From Roseomonas haemaphysalidis (GTDB lineage Bacteria; Pseudomonadota; Alphaproteobacteria; Acetobacterales; Acetobacteraceae): a DNA stretch of 64,000 nt. Under the pieces are notes generated by a model that worked only from the letters and a program-made list of their open reading frames with translations, did not search any database and had not been told where the DNA came from. Below, piece by piece: positions 50,639 to 59,669 of the stretch. The number at the start of each line of letters is the position of its first letter. Position 1 is the first letter of the stretch. The stretch lies in the NCBI RefSeq assembly GCF_017355405.1, contig NZ_CP061177.1:248001-312000 (forward strand). Reading direction: 5' to 3'. The position numbers and the translations under genes were made by a program.

Positions 50639-51717
50639 GCGCCGGGCCGCCGCGCGGCGCCGTCCGCCTGGGCTACGGCTTGGTGGCGCTGCTGGCCGTG
50701 GGGGTGGGCGCGCTGGGGGTGCTGGACTGGCGGGCACACCGCGCGGGCCGCGGGACGCCGGAGGAAGCGGCCGTGACCGTGACGGTCACCGCCCATGCCT
50801 GCGAGCCGGACAGCCTTTCCGTGCCGGCCGGGCGCAGCGTGTTCCGCATCGTCAATCGGAGCGAGCGCCTGCTAGAATGGGAGATCCTGGACGGCGTGAT
50901 GGTGCTGGAAGAGCGCGAGAACATCGCCCCCGGCCTCAGCCAGCGGCTGGTGGCCCGGCTGGCGCCGGGCGACTACAGCATCACCTGTGGCCTGTTGGGC
51001 AACCCGCGCGGACGGCTGCGGGTGCTGCCGGCGGCGGGTGGCGCCGGCCGCGCGGCACCGGATCTGCGCGCCCTGGTCGGTCCCATGGCCGAGTATCAGG
51101 TGTACCTGACGCTGGAAGGCGTCGCCCTGTCGGACGCCATGGAGGATCTGGCGCGCAGCGTGGCACAGGGCGGCGACGCCGCGCCCGCCCTGGCCGCCGC
51201 GCATGCCGCCTACCAGCACCTGCGTCCGGTCAGCCGGCTGGCGCAGGCGCCGCTGGACCTGAAGCTGGACGCGCGGGCGGACGAGCTGGCGGGCGGCGAG
51301 GCCGACCCCGCCTTCACCGGCTTTCAGCGCCTGGACCTGGCGCTGCGCCGGGGCGATGGCACCGCCCCCGCCATGGCCGCCGGATTGCAGGCCGATGTCG
51401 CGACGCTGCTGGACAGCATGGCCCGGAGCATGCCGCCGCCCGACCGCATGCTGGCCGGCGCCGCGCTGATGGCGCGCCAGGCGGCGGAAACGCCCGACCC
51501 CGCGCTGGCGGGGGCGATGCTGGAAGGCGCCGCCGAGGTGGTGCGCCTGCTTGCCCGCCCCGTCCAGGCCTGGGACGCGCCGGGGGTGGCACGCATGCGG
51601 GGCGGCCTCGCCGCCGCACGCGCCGCCCTGGCCGCCGGCCCGACGGAACGCCGCGCGGCCTTGCTGGACCTGGCCGAAGGGATCGACGCTTTGCGCGACA
51701 GCCTGGGCCAGGGGTGA
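50635..51717 (+). CDS. efeO: EfeO-like protein: cupredoxin domain plus degenerate imelysin (M75) domain
   Basis: 360 residues from GTG at 50635. N-terminal anchor or signal [21 protein letters not shown], cupredoxin domain about 48-130 (C56 in HACEPDSL, C118 in YSITCGL, as in EfeO), then a helical imelysin domain about 147-355. The imelysin metal motif HxxE is replaced by QRLD at 231-234 in [11 protein letters not shown], and the matching HYERIEP of the neighbour EfeM reads AYQHLRP here. So the iron site of this domain looks lost while the copper-type domain is kept. Overlaps efeU, 19 bp before efeB. Confidence 0.85.
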   Translation: MSAGPPRGAVRLGYGLVALLAVGVGALGVLDWRAHRAGRGTPEEAAVTVTVTAHACEPDSLSVPAGRSVFRIVNRSERLLEWEILDGVMVLEERENIAPGLSQRLVARLAPGDYSITCGLLGNPRGRLRVLPAAGGAGRAAPDLRALVGPMAEYQVYLTLEGVALSDAMEDLARSVAQGGDAAPALAAAHAAYQHLRPVSRLAQAPLDLKLDARADELAGGEADPAFTGFQRLDLALRRGDGTAPAMAAGLQADVATLLDSMARSMPPPDRMLAGAALMARQAAETPDPALAGAMLEGAAEVVRLLARPVQAWDAPGVARMRGGLAAARAALAAGPTERRAALLDLAEGIDALRDSLGQG

Positions 51718-51736
51718 CGGAAGGGGAACGCACCGC

Positions 51737-53038
51737 ATGACCGACCACGATGCGCGGCCCGGCCGCTGCCCGCTCCGCCCCCCTGCCCCGCCCGCCGCCG
51801 CCGGCCGGCGCGGCCTGCTGCTGGGCCTGGCCGGCGGCGGTGCCGCGCTGACGGCGGGCACGGCGCGGGCGGCTGGCGCGGCGTTGATGCAAAGCCCGCC
51901 GGGGCGCGATGCCGCGGCATCCAGCCAGGCGATCCCGTTTCACGGCCCGCATCAGGCCGGCATCCTCAACCCGCCGCCGGCGGCGGGCATGGTCGCCGCC
52001 TTTGACGTGCTGGCCGGGTCGCGCGAGGAACTGGCGCAGTTGTTCCAGCTGCTGACCACGCGCATCCGCTTTCTGATGCAGGGCGGCACGCCGCCGGCCG
52101 AGGACCCGCGCTTTCCGCCGGCCGATTCCGGCATCCTCGGCCCCGTCATCCTGCCGGACGGGCTGACGGTCACGGTGGCTGTCGGCGCCTCGCTGTTCGA
52201 CGAACGCTTCGGGCTGGCGGCGGCCCGGCCGCGCCACCTGGTGGCCATGCCGCGCTTTCCCAACGACGCGCCGGACCGCGACTGGTGTCATGGCGACCTG
52301 CTGCTGCAGATCTGTGCCCACACCCCGGCCGCCACGCTGCACGCGCTGCGCGACATCCTGAAAAACACGCCCGCGCTGCTACGGCTGCGCTGGAAGCAGG
52401 ACGGCTTCCTGCCCGAGGCGCGCGGCGGCACGGCGCCCGAAACGCCGCGCAACCTGTTGGGCTTCAAGGACGGCACCGCCAACCTCGACCCCGGCGATGC
52501 GCCACTAATGCGCGACCTGGTCTGGGTCGGTCCGGGGCGGGAGGAGCCCGCCTGGGCCACCGGCGGCAGCTATCAGGTGGTGCGCATCATCCGCAACTTC
52601 GTGGAGCGCTGGGACCGCACGCCGCTGCGCGAGCAGGAAGCGATCTTCGGCCGCGCCAAGGATTCCGGCGCGCCGCTGGGCGGGCGGGACGAGCACGACC
52701 CGATCCACTACGCCGACGATCCGGACGGCGCGCGCATCGCGCTGGAATCGCACATCCGCCTGGCCAATCCGCGCACCGCCGATACCGACGGCAGCCGCAT
52801 CCTGCGCCGCCCCTTCAACTACAGCCGCGGCGTCACCCGCGCCGGGCAGCTGGACATGGGGCTGCTGTTCATCTGCTTTCAGGCCGACCTCGCCGCCGGC
52901 TTCGCGGCCGTGCAGGGGCGGCTGAACGGCGAGCGGCTGGAGGAATACGTCAAGCCCACCGGCGGCGGATATTTCTTCGCTCTGCCCGGCGTGCCCGATG
53001 CCGGCGGCCACCTCGGCCAGACGCTGCTGCAGTCCTGA
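51737..53038 (+). CDS. efeB: EfeB: Tat-exported DyP-type haem peroxidase
   Basis: 433 residues. N terminus carries [17 protein letters not shown], a Tat signal, so it is exported folded with haem. DyP features: [14 protein letters not shown] (the GxxDG distal Asp), the proximal-His block [12 protein letters not shown], and [29 protein letters not shown]. EfeB proposed roles are ferrous oxidation and iron release from haem. The N-terminal segment [13 protein letters not shown] is the family start. Ends overlapping the first ATG of the following reading frame. Confidence 0.92.
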   Translation: MTDHDARPGRCPLRPPAPPAAAGRRGLLLGLAGGGAALTAGTARAAGAALMQSPPGRDAAASSQAIPFHGPHQAGILNPPPAAGMVAAFDVLAGSREELAQLFQLLTTRIRFLMQGGTPPAEDPRFPPADSGILGPVILPDGLTVTVAVGASLFDERFGLAAARPRHLVAMPRFPNDAPDRDWCHGDLLLQICAHTPAATLHALRDILKNTPALLRLRWKQDGFLPEARGGTAPETPRNLLGFKDGTANLDPGDAPLMRDLVWVGPGREEPAWATGGSYQVVRIIRNFVERWDRTPLREQEAIFGRAKDSGAPLGGRDEHDPIHYADDPDGARIALESHIRLANPRTADTDGSRILRRPFNYSRGVTRAGQLDMGLLFICFQADLAAGFAAVQGRLNGERLEEYVKPTGGGYFFALPGVPDAGGHLGQTLLQS

Positions 53039-53064
53039 TGCCCATGCCCGAAAAGGAACTCCCG

Positions 53065-53901
53065 ATGCGACCGATGCTCCTGCTGGCCGCCGGCCTCGCC
53101 CTGTGCGGCCCGGCCTTCCCCGGCACCGTGCTGGCCGCGACCCCCGCCGCCGTGTCGCCGCTGGAGCTGGCGGCGCCCATCGCGCGCTACAAGCTCTACG
53201 TGATCGGCGAGGCGCGGCAGCTGGTGGAGCAGACGCAACGTTTCGCCGCCGCCATCAAGGCCGGCGACATGGCCGCCGCGCGGGCGCTCTACGCGCCGGC
53301 CCGGGTGCATTACGAGCGGATCGAGCCGCTGGCCGAGTTGTTCAGCGACCTCGACACCGCCATCGATTCCCGCGCCGACGACCACGCGGAAGGCGAGAAG
53401 GATGCCGGCTTCACCGGGTTCCACCGGTTGGAATATGGGTTGTTCGCGCAGAACAGCACGGCGGGACTGGCGCCCGTGGCCGACAAGCTGGTGGCCGACG
53501 TGCGCGAGCTGCAGCAGCGCATCCGCGACCTCACCACGCCGCCGGACAAGGTGGTGGGCGGTGCCGCCGCGCTGATCGAGGAGATTGCCGCCACCAAGAT
53601 CTCGGGCGAGGAGAACCGCTACAGCGGCGCCGACCTGTCCGACTTCCAGGCGAACCTGGACGGCGCCAAGATCATCGTGGGCGTGCTGCGGCCGCTGCTG
53701 GAGCGCGCGGACACCGCGCTGCTGACCGGCGTGGACGGCAACTTCGCCAAGGTGGACGCCATCCTCGCCCGCTATCGCACGCCGGACGGCTTTCAAAACT
53801 ACGAGACGCTGACACCCTCCGACCGCAACGCCCTGCAGGCGCCGGTCACCGCGCTGGCCGAGGACCTGTCCCGGCTGCGCGGCACGCTGGGGCTGGATTG
53901 A
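53065..53901 (+). CDS. EfeM/EfeO imelysin-domain protein without cupredoxin
   Basis: 278 residues. The ATG at 53065 has AAGGA 7 bases upstream; earlier in-frame ATGs at 53038 and 53044 lack this. Signal peptide MLLLAAGLALCGPAFPGTVLA, then an imelysin (M75) domain with intact motifs HYERIEP (82-88) and GFHRLEYGLF with HRLE at 120-123. This is the EfeM form, lacking the cupredoxin. Its intact metal residues complement the degenerate copy two genes upstream. Ends 4 bp from the convergent GH15 gene. Confidence 0.88.
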   Translation: MRPMLLLAAGLALCGPAFPGTVLAATPAAVSPLELAAPIARYKLYVIGEARQLVEQTQRFAAAIKAGDMAAARALYAPARVHYERIEPLAELFSDLDTAIDSRADDHAEGEKDAGFTGFHRLEYGLFAQNSTAGLAPVADKLVADVRELQQRIRDLTTPPDKVVGGAAALIEEIAATKISGEENRYSGADLSDFQANLDGAKIIVGVLRPLLERADTALLTGVDGNFAKVDAILARYRTPDGFQNYETLTPSDRNALQAPVTALAEDLSRLRGTLGLD

Positions 53902-53905
53902 CGGC

Positions 53906-55720
53906 TCAGGCCGGCGCCTCGTCCTGCAATGCATCCAGCGCCATGATATGCGCCAGGTGCGACAGCCCCTGCGGCAGGTTGCCGAGGTAGGTGCCGCTGC
54001 CGGGGTCGGCCATCTCGCTGTAGATGCCCACCCCGCGGTCCAGCGCCGCCGTCAGCCGGCCCAGCGCCGCCTGCGCGCGGCTGCGCTGGCCGAGCAGCGC
54101 GCGCGCTTCCACCATCCAGAACGAGCAGGCCAGAAAGCAGCCTTCCTCCACTTCGGACCCGCTGTAGCGGTAGTGGTATGGCCCGGCGCCCAGGCGGCGG
54201 TCGATCGCGTCCAGGGTCTTTTCCAGCCGCTCCCGCCCGTCGAAGCCAAAGCGCACCGCCAGCGCCAGCGATGCGTCCAGCTTGTCCGAGCCGGGATGCA
54301 GCACGAAGGACTGCTGCACCTCCGACCAGCAGTTGGCTTCGATCCAGTGCGCGATGCGGTCGCGCTCGCGCTCCCAGCGCTCGCGGCAGGTGGTGGGCAG
54401 CTGGCCCTGGTCGGCCAGCTCCACGGCGCGCGCCAGGGCCTGCCAGCAGCTGATCTTGGACATGGTGTAATGCTCGGCATCCGGCAGTTCCCAGATGCCG
54501 GCATCCTTTTGCCGCCAGCGGTCGGCGCACTGGTCGGCGATGTGCGACAGCAGCTCGGCGCTGGAGGGGTCCAGGATATTGCCGTAGCCCACGAAGCGCG
54601 CCGCGGTTTCGAAGATGTCGCCGTAGATGCCGTGCTGGTGCTGGTCGGTCGCCAGGTTGCCTGTCACCACCGGCCGGGAATCGCGATAGCCCGGCACGTC
54701 GATCTCGCGCACCTGCGGCACCGGCGCGCCAGACAGCGTGTAGCACACCCGGCAGCCTTCCTGCCGCAGCCGGTCGAGCAGCCAGGCGAAGGCGGCCTTG
54801 GCTTCCGCCTGGGCGCCGGCGGCCAGAAAGGCCTTGATGGTGTAGCCGGCGTCGCGCACCCAGGCGTAGCGGTAGTCGTAATTCTTTTTGCCGCCGATGC
54901 CCTCCGGCAGCGAGGTGGTGGCGGCGGCCGCGATGGCGCCGGACGGCGAGAACAGCAGCAGCTTCAGCGCCAGCGCGCTGCGCACAAAGGCCGGCCGCTC
55001 CGAGCTGCGGTGCGCCACGCTGTCCGCCCAGGCCCGCCATTCGTCGTCCGAAATGTCGATGCGCCGGTCGATCTCCTCCACCGGCGGCACCACCAGCGGC
55101 TCGTCCATGCCGGCGATGATGGCCAGCACCTCGCGGCTGCCGGCGGATACGGAGAAGCTGCCCGTGACGCTTTCGTCCGTGCGCTCGCAGCGGATGCCGT
55201 CGCTGTGCAGCAGCAGCCCCAGCACGCGCTCCACATGGAATACGAAGTGGCGACCGATTTTGGACTGGTAGGGGCTGGCGGCCTGGGCGCGGCGGCCCGG
55301 CCGCATGTCCAGCCGGAAGCGCACCTCGCCGGACAGGCCCTCGATGCGCCGCGCCAGCTCCGCCCAGGGCAGGCGCCCGGCACGGCCGCTGTTCAGCGAT
55401 TCGGTCAGCCGCGCCTCGCCGGTGTCCGTGGTGAACACCGTTTCCAGGACGTTGCTGCGCGGGCGGTAGGATTGCCGCACCGTGAAGGGCAGTTCGGGCG
55501 CGATCACGAAGCGCCCACCTTCCTCGGGGTCCAGCAACCGGTCGAACAGCGGCGGCGAGTCGAGGTTGGGCACGCACCACCAGTCGATCGAGCCATCGGC
55601 GCCGGACAGCGCGACGGAGCGGCCATCGCCCAGCGCGCCGTAGTCTTCCAGTGGCAGGCAGCCGGCATTCCGCCGCCCCGCCTGGCGTGTCGGAACGCCC
55701 TGGGGCGGCAGCCGGTCCAT
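53906..55720 (-). CDS. Glycoside hydrolase family 15 protein (glucoamylase/trehalase-like)
   Basis: 604 residues. N-terminal super-beta-sandwich (LEDYGALGDGRSVALSGADGSIDWWCVPNLDSPPLFDRLL) and C-terminal (alpha/alpha)6 barrel with NYDYRYAWVRDAGYTIKAF and the catalytic base region SEVEEGCFLACSFWMVEARAL. No signal peptide, so cytoplasmic. The IDWWCxPxxDSPxxF start is typical of a proteobacterial GH15 group often paired with an SDR or trehalose genes; glucose from alpha-glucosides or trehalose is a likely product. Overlaps the SDR stop by 1 bp. Confidence 0.9.
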   Translation of the reverse strand: MDRLPPQGVPTRQAGRRNAGCLPLEDYGALGDGRSVALSGADGSIDWWCVPNLDSPPLFDRLLDPEEGGRFVIAPELPFTVRQSYRPRSNVLETVFTTDTGEARLTESLNSGRAGRLPWAELARRIEGLSGEVRFRLDMRPGRRAQAASPYQSKIGRHFVFHVERVLGLLLHSDGIRCERTDESVTGSFSVSAGSREVLAIIAGMDEPLVVPPVEEIDRRIDISDDEWRAWADSVAHRSSERPAFVRSALALKLLLFSPSGAIAAAATTSLPEGIGGKKNYDYRYAWVRDAGYTIKAFLAAGAQAEAKAAFAWLLDRLRQEGCRVCYTLSGAPVPQVREIDVPGYRDSRPVVTGNLATDQHQHGIYGDIFETAARFVGYGNILDPSSAELLSHIADQCADRWRQKDAGIWELPDAEHYTMSKISCWQALARAVELADQGQLPTTCRERWERERDRIAHWIEANCWSEVQQSFVLHPGSDKLDASLALAVRFGFDGRERLEKTLDAIDRRLGAGPYHYRYSGSEVEEGCFLACSFWMVEARALLGQRSRAQAALGRLTAALDRGVGIYSEMADPGSGTYLGNLPQGLSHLAHIMALDALQDEAPA

Positions 55721-56769
55721 CAGTGCCGCCAGCGATCGGGGCGGTGCAGCGGACGGGCAGCGACGGGGCGGGGGACGGGGCGCGGCTTGTCGCGGCCCAG
55801 GCCCAGCCCGATCAGCGTGCCGAGCCCGAGCAGCCCGCCGGCGACGGCGACCTTCAGCATGTCACGCTGGCGGGACGTGAAGATGTCCCAGGTGCCGGTC
55901 ACCGCGCGGTCGGTCGAGGCGCCGTCGATGCGCGCGGGGCCGGGCACCGGCTCCTCCAGGTTGCCGGCCTTGTCCGGGGCCGGCGCGCCCATCTGCTGTT
56001 GCTTGAAGGAGCTGGCCTGCCGGTCGGCGAAGCCCGGCGCCAGCGCCTGGCCCACCGCCATCATGGCCGTGGAACGGCCCACCCAGTATTCGCGCTGCGG
56101 GTCGTGGATGGCGCGGGCAATGGCCGTAGCGCAGACGCGCGGGTCGAACAGCGGGTCGGGCAGCACCTGCTGGTGGCCGGTGTGGTTGCGCGCCCAGCTG
56201 GGCTGCGGCGTGTTGACCGCCGGCAGGTAGACCACGGACAGCGCCACATCCACATGGTCGGCGATCAACTCGGCCCGCAGCGAATCCGTGAAGCCGGATA
56301 CCGCGAACTTGGCCGCGCAATAGGCCGCCTGCATGGGCACCGCGCGGAAGCCGAGGCCGGAGGAGACCTGCACGATCACCCCGCGGTTGCGCGGCTTCAT
56401 GTGCCGCAGCGCCGCCAGCGTGCCGTGCACCTGGCTGAGATAGGTGGTGGCCGTGACGCGCGCGTATTCGGCGGCGGTGATCTGGTCCGCCGGCGCCACC
56501 ACGGTGGACATGGCGTTGTTGACCCAGGCGTCGATCGGGCCAAGCTCGGCTTCCACCTGTTCGGCAGCGGCATCCACCGCCTCGGCATCCGCCACGTCGG
56601 CGCTGATGGCGATCACCCGGGCATAGCGGGACAGCCGCGCGCGAGCTTCCTCCAGCCGGGCCTCGTCGCGGGCGATGATGGCGACCTGCCACCCGTCGCG
56701 GGCCAGATGTTCGGCCGTGGCAAGGCCGATGCCGGCGCTGCCGCCGGTAACCACTGCTGTTCTGGGCAC
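55720..56769 (-). CDS. SDR oxidoreductase with C-terminal membrane anchor
   Basis: 349 residues from GTG at 56769 with GGAGA six bases upstream. Rossmann motif VVTGGSAGIGLATAEHLA at about 6-23, NNAMS, active-site Ser in VQVSSGLGF and Tyr-x3-Lys in AAYCAAKFAV. The usual SDR ends near 250; here about 100 residues follow, ending in LKVAVAGGLLGLGTLIGLGLG, a membrane helix, then a Pro/Arg-rich tail. A cytoplasmic-facing anchored reductase is implied. Co-transcribed with the GH15 gene, divergent from the DeoR gene; substrate unknown. Confidence 0.85.
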   Translation of the reverse strand: MPRTAVVTGGSAGIGLATAEHLARDGWQVAIIARDEARLEEARARLSRYARVIAISADVADAEAVDAAAEQVEAELGPIDAWVNNAMSTVVAPADQITAAEYARVTATTYLSQVHGTLAALRHMKPRNRGVIVQVSSGLGFRAVPMQAAYCAAKFAVSGFTDSLRAELIADHVDVALSVVYLPAVNTPQPSWARNHTGHQQVLPDPLFDPRVCATAIARAIHDPQREYWVGRSTAMMAVGQALAPGFADRQASSFKQQQMGAPAPDKAGNLEEPVPGPARIDGASTDRAVTGTWDIFTSRQRDMLKVAVAGGLLGLGTLIGLGLGRDKPRPVPRPVAARPLHRPDRWRH

Positions 56770-56885
56770 ATCATTCTCCGGTCTGGTCGCCGTGAAAGCG
56801 CGCGGGCGCCGAGTGGGGTTGCGCGAACACGCCAATTCAGCACACGCCGCTTGCGCCGGCCCGCCAATGTGGCACCTTGCAACCT

Positions 56886-57674
56886 ATGGCCCCTCGCAAT
56901 GTGACCTCTCTCGGCAAGGCCGCCCGCCACGCCGCCATCCTGGACGCGCTGTCCACCGACCCCACGGTGCGCATCAGCACGCTGGCGGAGCAGTTCGCCG
57001 TGTCCACGGAAACGGTGCGGCGCGACATCGAGGCGCTGTCGGCGTCCGGCATGGTGCGGCGGACCTATGGCGGCGCTTCCGCCTCCCAGCCGGCCAGCCA
57101 GCCGCGGCTGTCGGAGCGGGAAACGCTGCTGGTGGCCGAGCGCGCGCGCATCGGCCAGGCCGCCGCCGCGCTGGTGGAGGACGGCACGGTGGTGATGCTG
57201 GACGCGGGCAGCACCACCACGCATTTCGCCCGCGCCCTGGCGGCGCGCGGCGTGCGCGCCACGCTGCTGACCAACAGCCTGGACGCGGCGCTGGCCGCCG
57301 GCGCCAGCGAGGCGCTGCGGGTGCTGGTGGCGCCGGGCGAGCTGAGCGTGGTGGAGCGCGGGCTGTACGGCCCCGAGACGGCGGCCTTTCTGCGCCGCTT
57401 CCATGTGGACATGGCGGTGATCGGCGCGTCCGGCCTGACCGAGGAAGGCCCGAGCGAGGCGGAAAGCCGCGCCGCCTGGGTCAAGCGCGCCATGCTGGAG
57501 CGCGCCCCGCGCCGGCTGCTGCTGGTCGACAGCTCGAAGTTCGGCCGCGCCTTTCTGGAACAGGTGTGCCCGCCCGAGCAGATCACCGACCTGGTGACGG
57601 AAGCACATCCGCCGGTGCCGCTGGCTGCCGCGCTGGGGCGGCACGGGCTGCGGCTCACTGTCGCGGAACTGTAA
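56886..57674 (+). CDS. DeoR-family repressor, GlpR-like
   Basis: 262 residues, ATG at 56886. N-terminal HTH: ARHAAILDALSTDPTVRISTLAEQFAVSTETVRRDIEALSASGMVRRTYGGA, the DeoR signature. C-terminal sugar-phosphate sensor domain: VMLDAGSTTTHFARAL, the DAGSTT phosphate-binding loop, and LLVDSSKFG. It probably responds to a phosphorylated sugar or glycerol phosphate and controls the genes directly downstream (HAD, PhnDCEE, GlpD). A large palindrome follows its stop codon. The leader before its start contains a GTGGCACCTTGCAAC half-site like that of the operator. Confidence 0.9.
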   Translation: MAPRNVTSLGKAARHAAILDALSTDPTVRISTLAEQFAVSTETVRRDIEALSASGMVRRTYGGASASQPASQPRLSERETLLVAERARIGQAAAALVEDGTVVMLDAGSTTTHFARALAARGVRATLLTNSLDAALAAGASEALRVLVAPGELSVVERGLYGPETAAFLRRFHVDMAVIGASGLTEEGPSEAESRAAWVKRAMLERAPRRLLLVDSSKFGRAFLEQVCPPEQITDLVTEAHPPVPLAAALGRHGLRLTVAEL

Positions 57675-57677
57675 AAA

Positions 57678-57721
57678 ACATGTTTGACCTGCCACAGGGA
57701 TAGGTGGCAAGTGCAACATGT
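57678..57721. promoter_or_regulatory. Large palindromic operator between the DeoR gene and the HAD gene
   Basis: ACATGTTTGACCTGCCAC (57678-57695) and GTGGCAAGTGCAACATGT (57704-57721) are inverted repeats matching at 15 of 18 positions, 8 bp apart. The right arm runs into the HAD start codon at 57718. A matching half-site GTGGCACCTTGCAAC lies just before the DeoR start. This fits autoregulation and repression of the importer operon by the DeoR protein. Confidence 0.7.
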
Positions 57722-58557
57722 ATATGACACAAGACCTGCCCCGCCCCCTGTCCGCCGCCCCCGCCGCCCAACTCGCCGCGCTGCGCTGGGTGCTGACCGA
57801 CATCGACGACACCCTGACCCTGGACGGCCGCCTGCCCGCCCGCGCCTATGCGGCGCTGGAAGCGCTGGACGCCGCCGGCATCGCCGTGGTGCCGGTGACC
57901 GGCCGCCCGGCCGGCTGGTGCGACGCCATCGCCCGCCATTGGCCGGTGGCCGCCGTGGTCGGCGAGAACGGCGCGCTCTGGTACGCGCAGGACCGGCAGG
58001 CGCGGCGCATGCTGCGCTGGCAGGCCCAGCCCGAGGCCGAGCGGCTGGCCAACCAGGCCCGCCTGCATGCGCTGGCGGCCGAGGCGCTGCGTGCCGTGCC
58101 CGGCAGCGCCATCGCCGCCGACCAGCCGTTCCGGCTGTTCGACGTGGCGGTGGACTTCTGCGAGGACGCCGGGCCGCTGGGCCTGGAGGCGGCCGAGCGC
58201 ATCGCCGCCGTATTCCGCGCAGGTGGTGCGGAGGCCAAGGTCTCCTCCATCCACGTCAATGCCTGGATTGGCGGCTGGGACAAGCTGGCCGGCATCGAGG
58301 CGCTGTTCGCCGCCCGCTTCCACCCCTTCGATGCGGTGCGCCAGCAGGTCGCCTTCGCGGGCGACAGCGCCAACGACGCGCCGTTGTTCGCCGCCGTCGC
58401 CTGCTCGGTCGGTGTCGCCAACGTGGCGCCGTTCCTGGCCGGCATGAGCACGCCGCCCGCCTTTATCACCCGTGCCGAAGGCGGCGCGGGCTTCGCCGAA
58501 TTCGCCGACGCGCTGCTCAAGGCGCGCGGTTCCATCCCGGAGGAAAACGCAGCATGA
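57718..58557 (+). CDS. HAD-superfamily phosphatase (Cof/MPGP-like, type IIB)
   Basis: 279 residues. Motif I LTDIDDTLTLDGRL (DxDxT variant DIDDT), motif II TGRP, Lys region, motif IV AFAGDSANDAPLFAAV. A mobile cap between motifs II and IV places it in HAD-IIB, with Cof and mannosyl-3-phosphoglycerate phosphatases. It likely dephosphorylates a small phosphosugar or glycerol phosphate imported by the next genes. The ATG at 57718 lies in the operator; a second at 57724 is possible. The TGA overlaps the PhnD-like ATG. Confidence 0.85.
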   Translation: MYMTQDLPRPLSAAPAAQLAALRWVLTDIDDTLTLDGRLPARAYAALEALDAAGIAVVPVTGRPAGWCDAIARHWPVAAVVGENGALWYAQDRQARRMLRWQAQPEAERLANQARLHALAAEALRAVPGSAIAADQPFRLFDVAVDFCEDAGPLGLEAAERIAAVFRAGGAEAKVSSIHVNAWIGGWDKLAGIEALFAARFHPFDAVRQQVAFAGDSANDAPLFAAVACSVGVANVAPFLAGMSTPPAFITRAEGGAGFAEFADALLKARGSIPEENAA

Positions 58558-59651
58558 AAACCCTGTTCCTGGCCGGCACCGCGCTGTGCCTCAGCCTCGG
58601 CGCCCTGTCCCTGTCCGCCACGCCCGCCGCCGCCCAGCAGGCCGCCTGCGCCTTCCGTGGCGCGCTGGACGAGGCCTATTGCGACGCCAACCGCGACATG
58701 GTGGCCGACGCGCCGACCGACCCGTCCAAGCTGCGCGATCCGTCGACCATCGTCTTCACCTACACGCCGGTGGAAGACCCCGCGCTCTACGCCAGCCAGT
58801 TCAAGCCGTTCCTGGATTACCTGACGCAGTGCACCGGCAAGCGCGCCGTGTATTTCCAGGTGACGTCGAACGCCGCGCAGGTCGAGGCCATGCGCTCCGG
58901 TCGCCTGCACGTGGCGGGCTTTTCCACCGGCCCCACCGCCTTCGCGGTGAACCTTGCCGGTGCCGTGCCCTTCGCGGTCAAGGGCGATGCCCAGGGCTAC
59001 GAGAGCTACAAGGTCGTGATGATCGTGCGGGCGGACAGCCCCTACCAGTCGCTGGCGGACCTGCGCGGCAAGCGCGTGGCGCACACCTCGGCTACCTCCA
59101 ACTCCGGCAACCTGGCGCCGCGCGCCTTCTTTCCCGCGCTCGGCCTGACGCCGGACACGGACTACAACGTGGTGTATTCCGGCGGCCATGACCGCAGCGT
59201 GATGGGCGTCAATGCCGGCGACTACGATGCCGCGCCCGTGGCGTCGGACGTCTGGACCCGCATGATCGCGCGCGGCCAGGTGAAGCGCGAGAACTTCCGC
59301 GTGCTGTGGGAAAGCGATCCCTTCCCCACCAGCGGCTTCGCCGTCGCCAGCGACCTGAAGCCGGAGCTGTCCGCCAAGATCCGCCAGTGCTTCCTGGATT
59401 ACCGCTTCCCCGAGCAGATGGCGCGCGACCTGGGCGGCAACGACCGCTTCTGGCCCGCGACCTATGCCGAGCAGTGGGCGCCGGTCCGCGCCGTGGCCGA
59501 TGCCGTGGGCGCCCCCTACAACCGCGCCGCCTTTGATGCCGAAAGCCGCCGCGAGCTGGAAGCCGAGGCGCGCAAGCGGGCCCAGGCGCAGCAGCCCGCC
59601 GCCCCCACCCATGTCGCGCCCACGGGTGCCACGCCCGCGCCCGCGCGCTGA
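58554..59651 (+). CDS. PhnD-type binding protein of a phosphonate/phosphate-ester ABC importer
   Basis: 365 residues. Signal peptide AGTALCLSLGALSLSATPAAAQ, then CAFRGALDEAYCDANRDMVADAP with two cysteines and an Asp-rich DANRDMVAD that resembles a calcium-binding loop, followed by FTYTPVEDPALYASQFKPFLDYLTQCTGKRAVYFQVTSNAAQVEAMRSGRLHVAGFSTGPTAFAVN and HTSATSNSGNLAPRAFF, the phosphate/phosphite/phosphonate-binding signature (STS-N-G). Related to PhnD and PtxB. Linked to GlpD and a HAD phosphatase, so a glycerol-phosphate type ligand is more likely than aminoethylphosphonate. Confidence 0.88.
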   Translation: MKTLFLAGTALCLSLGALSLSATPAAAQQAACAFRGALDEAYCDANRDMVADAPTDPSKLRDPSTIVFTYTPVEDPALYASQFKPFLDYLTQCTGKRAVYFQVTSNAAQVEAMRSGRLHVAGFSTGPTAFAVNLAGAVPFAVKGDAQGYESYKVVMIVRADSPYQSLADLRGKRVAHTSATSNSGNLAPRAFFPALGLTPDTDYNVVYSGGHDRSVMGVNAGDYDAAPVASDVWTRMIARGQVKRENFRVLWESDPFPTSGFAVASDLKPELSAKIRQCFLDYRFPEQMARDLGGNDRFWPATYAEQWAPVRAVADAVGAPYNRAAFDAESRRELEAEARKRAQAQQPAAPTHVAPTGATPAPAR

Positions 59652-59669
59652 CCGCCTGAAGAGCACAGC

